A DNA stretch of 64,000 nt from Silicimonas sp. Lineage in GTDB: Bacteria; Pseudomonadota; Alphaproteobacteria; Rhodobacterales; Rhodobacteraceae. The notes beneath the pieces were generated by a model, which saw nothing but the letters and a program-made list of their open reading frames with translations, was not told where the DNA came from and searched no databases. Every line of letters starts with the position of its first letter. The stretch's first letter is position 1. The stretch lies in NCBI GenBank assembly GCA_022826205.1, contig JAJDVJ010000136.1:54533-118532 (forward strand), read 5' to 3'. The position numbers and the translations under genes were made by a program. Of the stretch, positions 63,914 to 64,000 are shown one piece after another.

Positions 63914-64000
63914 ATGTCAGCAGTCGTCCTGAAGGACATCTACAAGCGCTTCGGCGCCATTCAGGTCGTTCATGGAATCAACCTGGAGGTTGCCGCGCAC
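63914..64000 (+). CDS. ABC transporter ATP-binding protein, 3' end cut off by window
   Basis: The first 29 codons are visible (MSAVVLKDIYKRFGAIQVVHG and on), which match the start of sugar-type ABC ATPases such as UgpC/MsmK relatives. A GGGGG ribosome-binding sequence precedes the ATG at 63914. Walker motifs are beyond the edge. The neighbouring sugar-acid dehydratase suggests uptake of a sugar, sugar acid or polyol. Confidence 0.7.
   Translation, partial: MSAVVLKDIYKRFGAIQVVHGINLEVAAH

Noticed and set aside
1..64000. CRISPR array, rRNA operon or prophage
   Set aside because: No regularly spaced identical repeats, no rRNA sequence, and no structural phage genes were seen.

Overview
The window is about 60 percent GC and carries an alphaproteobacterial chromosome segment, most likely from the Rhodobacterales or a close relative. 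The clues are gene order (rpiA-gor-hflK-hflC-DUF2065; nrdR-ribD-ribE/ribB-ribH-nusB; dnaG-rpoD; a small lipoprotein before hom; pcm-tolC), protein sequences of that type, and a dense cluster of GANTC sites before rpoD. Species level cannot be read from the sequence. The TAXI-TRAP and Liv transporters, the sulfatase-family enzyme, the DmdA-like and DMGDH-like pair and the many decayed insertion sequences suggest a marine or host-associated lifestyle, which is inference only.

Layout. 1-1534: end of an M24 aminopeptidase. 1535-3170: scar of mobile DNA holding a 22-bp tandem array, a GC-rich autotransporter barrel fragment, an IS66 transposase remnant with a nonsense mutation, and a 36-bp near-perfect palindrome. 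3177-16834: ordinary core genes (a two-gene membrane unit, ClC channel, pxpA, trigger factor, tRNA-Leu, rpiA, gor, hflKC, sdaA, nusB, ribH, ribB). 16835-22306: an insertion that splits the riboflavin operon, made of a broken tnpB, an IS200/IS605-type structured right end and a TAXI-type TRAP transporter. 22307-39487: ribE, ribD, nrdR, a reductase pair, rpoD, dnaG, glutamate-type dehydrogenase, hom, tolC, pcm and tRNA-Cys. 39488-40328: AT-richer gene-free stretch.

40329-64000 is more accessory: an FAD/GcvT dehydrogenase with a DmdA-like methyltransferase; a phosphoesterase; a ten-gene minus-strand catabolic and uptake operon (cyclase, cupin, SDR, hydroxyacyl-CoA-type dehydrogenase, Liv-type ABC transporter, sulfatase-family hydrolase) with a divergent IclR regulator; a methyltransferase; a GntR/FCD regulator; the four-gene Anbu peptide system (permuted ATP-grasp, alpha-E, transglutaminase, Anbu protease); and a glucarate-dehydratase-like enzyme divergent from a truncated sugar-type ABC ATPase, with a perfect GTATAC-centred operator between them.

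How they work together. Riboflavin genes on both sides of the insertion supply FMN and FAD. hflKC, tig, dnaG, rpoD and nusB are housekeeping. The ten-gene operon looks like one pathway: import of a compound, hydrolysis of a sulfate or phosphonate-type ester and of an amide or lactone-type bond, and two NAD(P)-dependent oxidations. Its substrate is unknown. The candidates most worth a second look are this operon, the structured transposon end abutting the TAXI gene, the GANTC cluster before rpoD and the Anbu operon.
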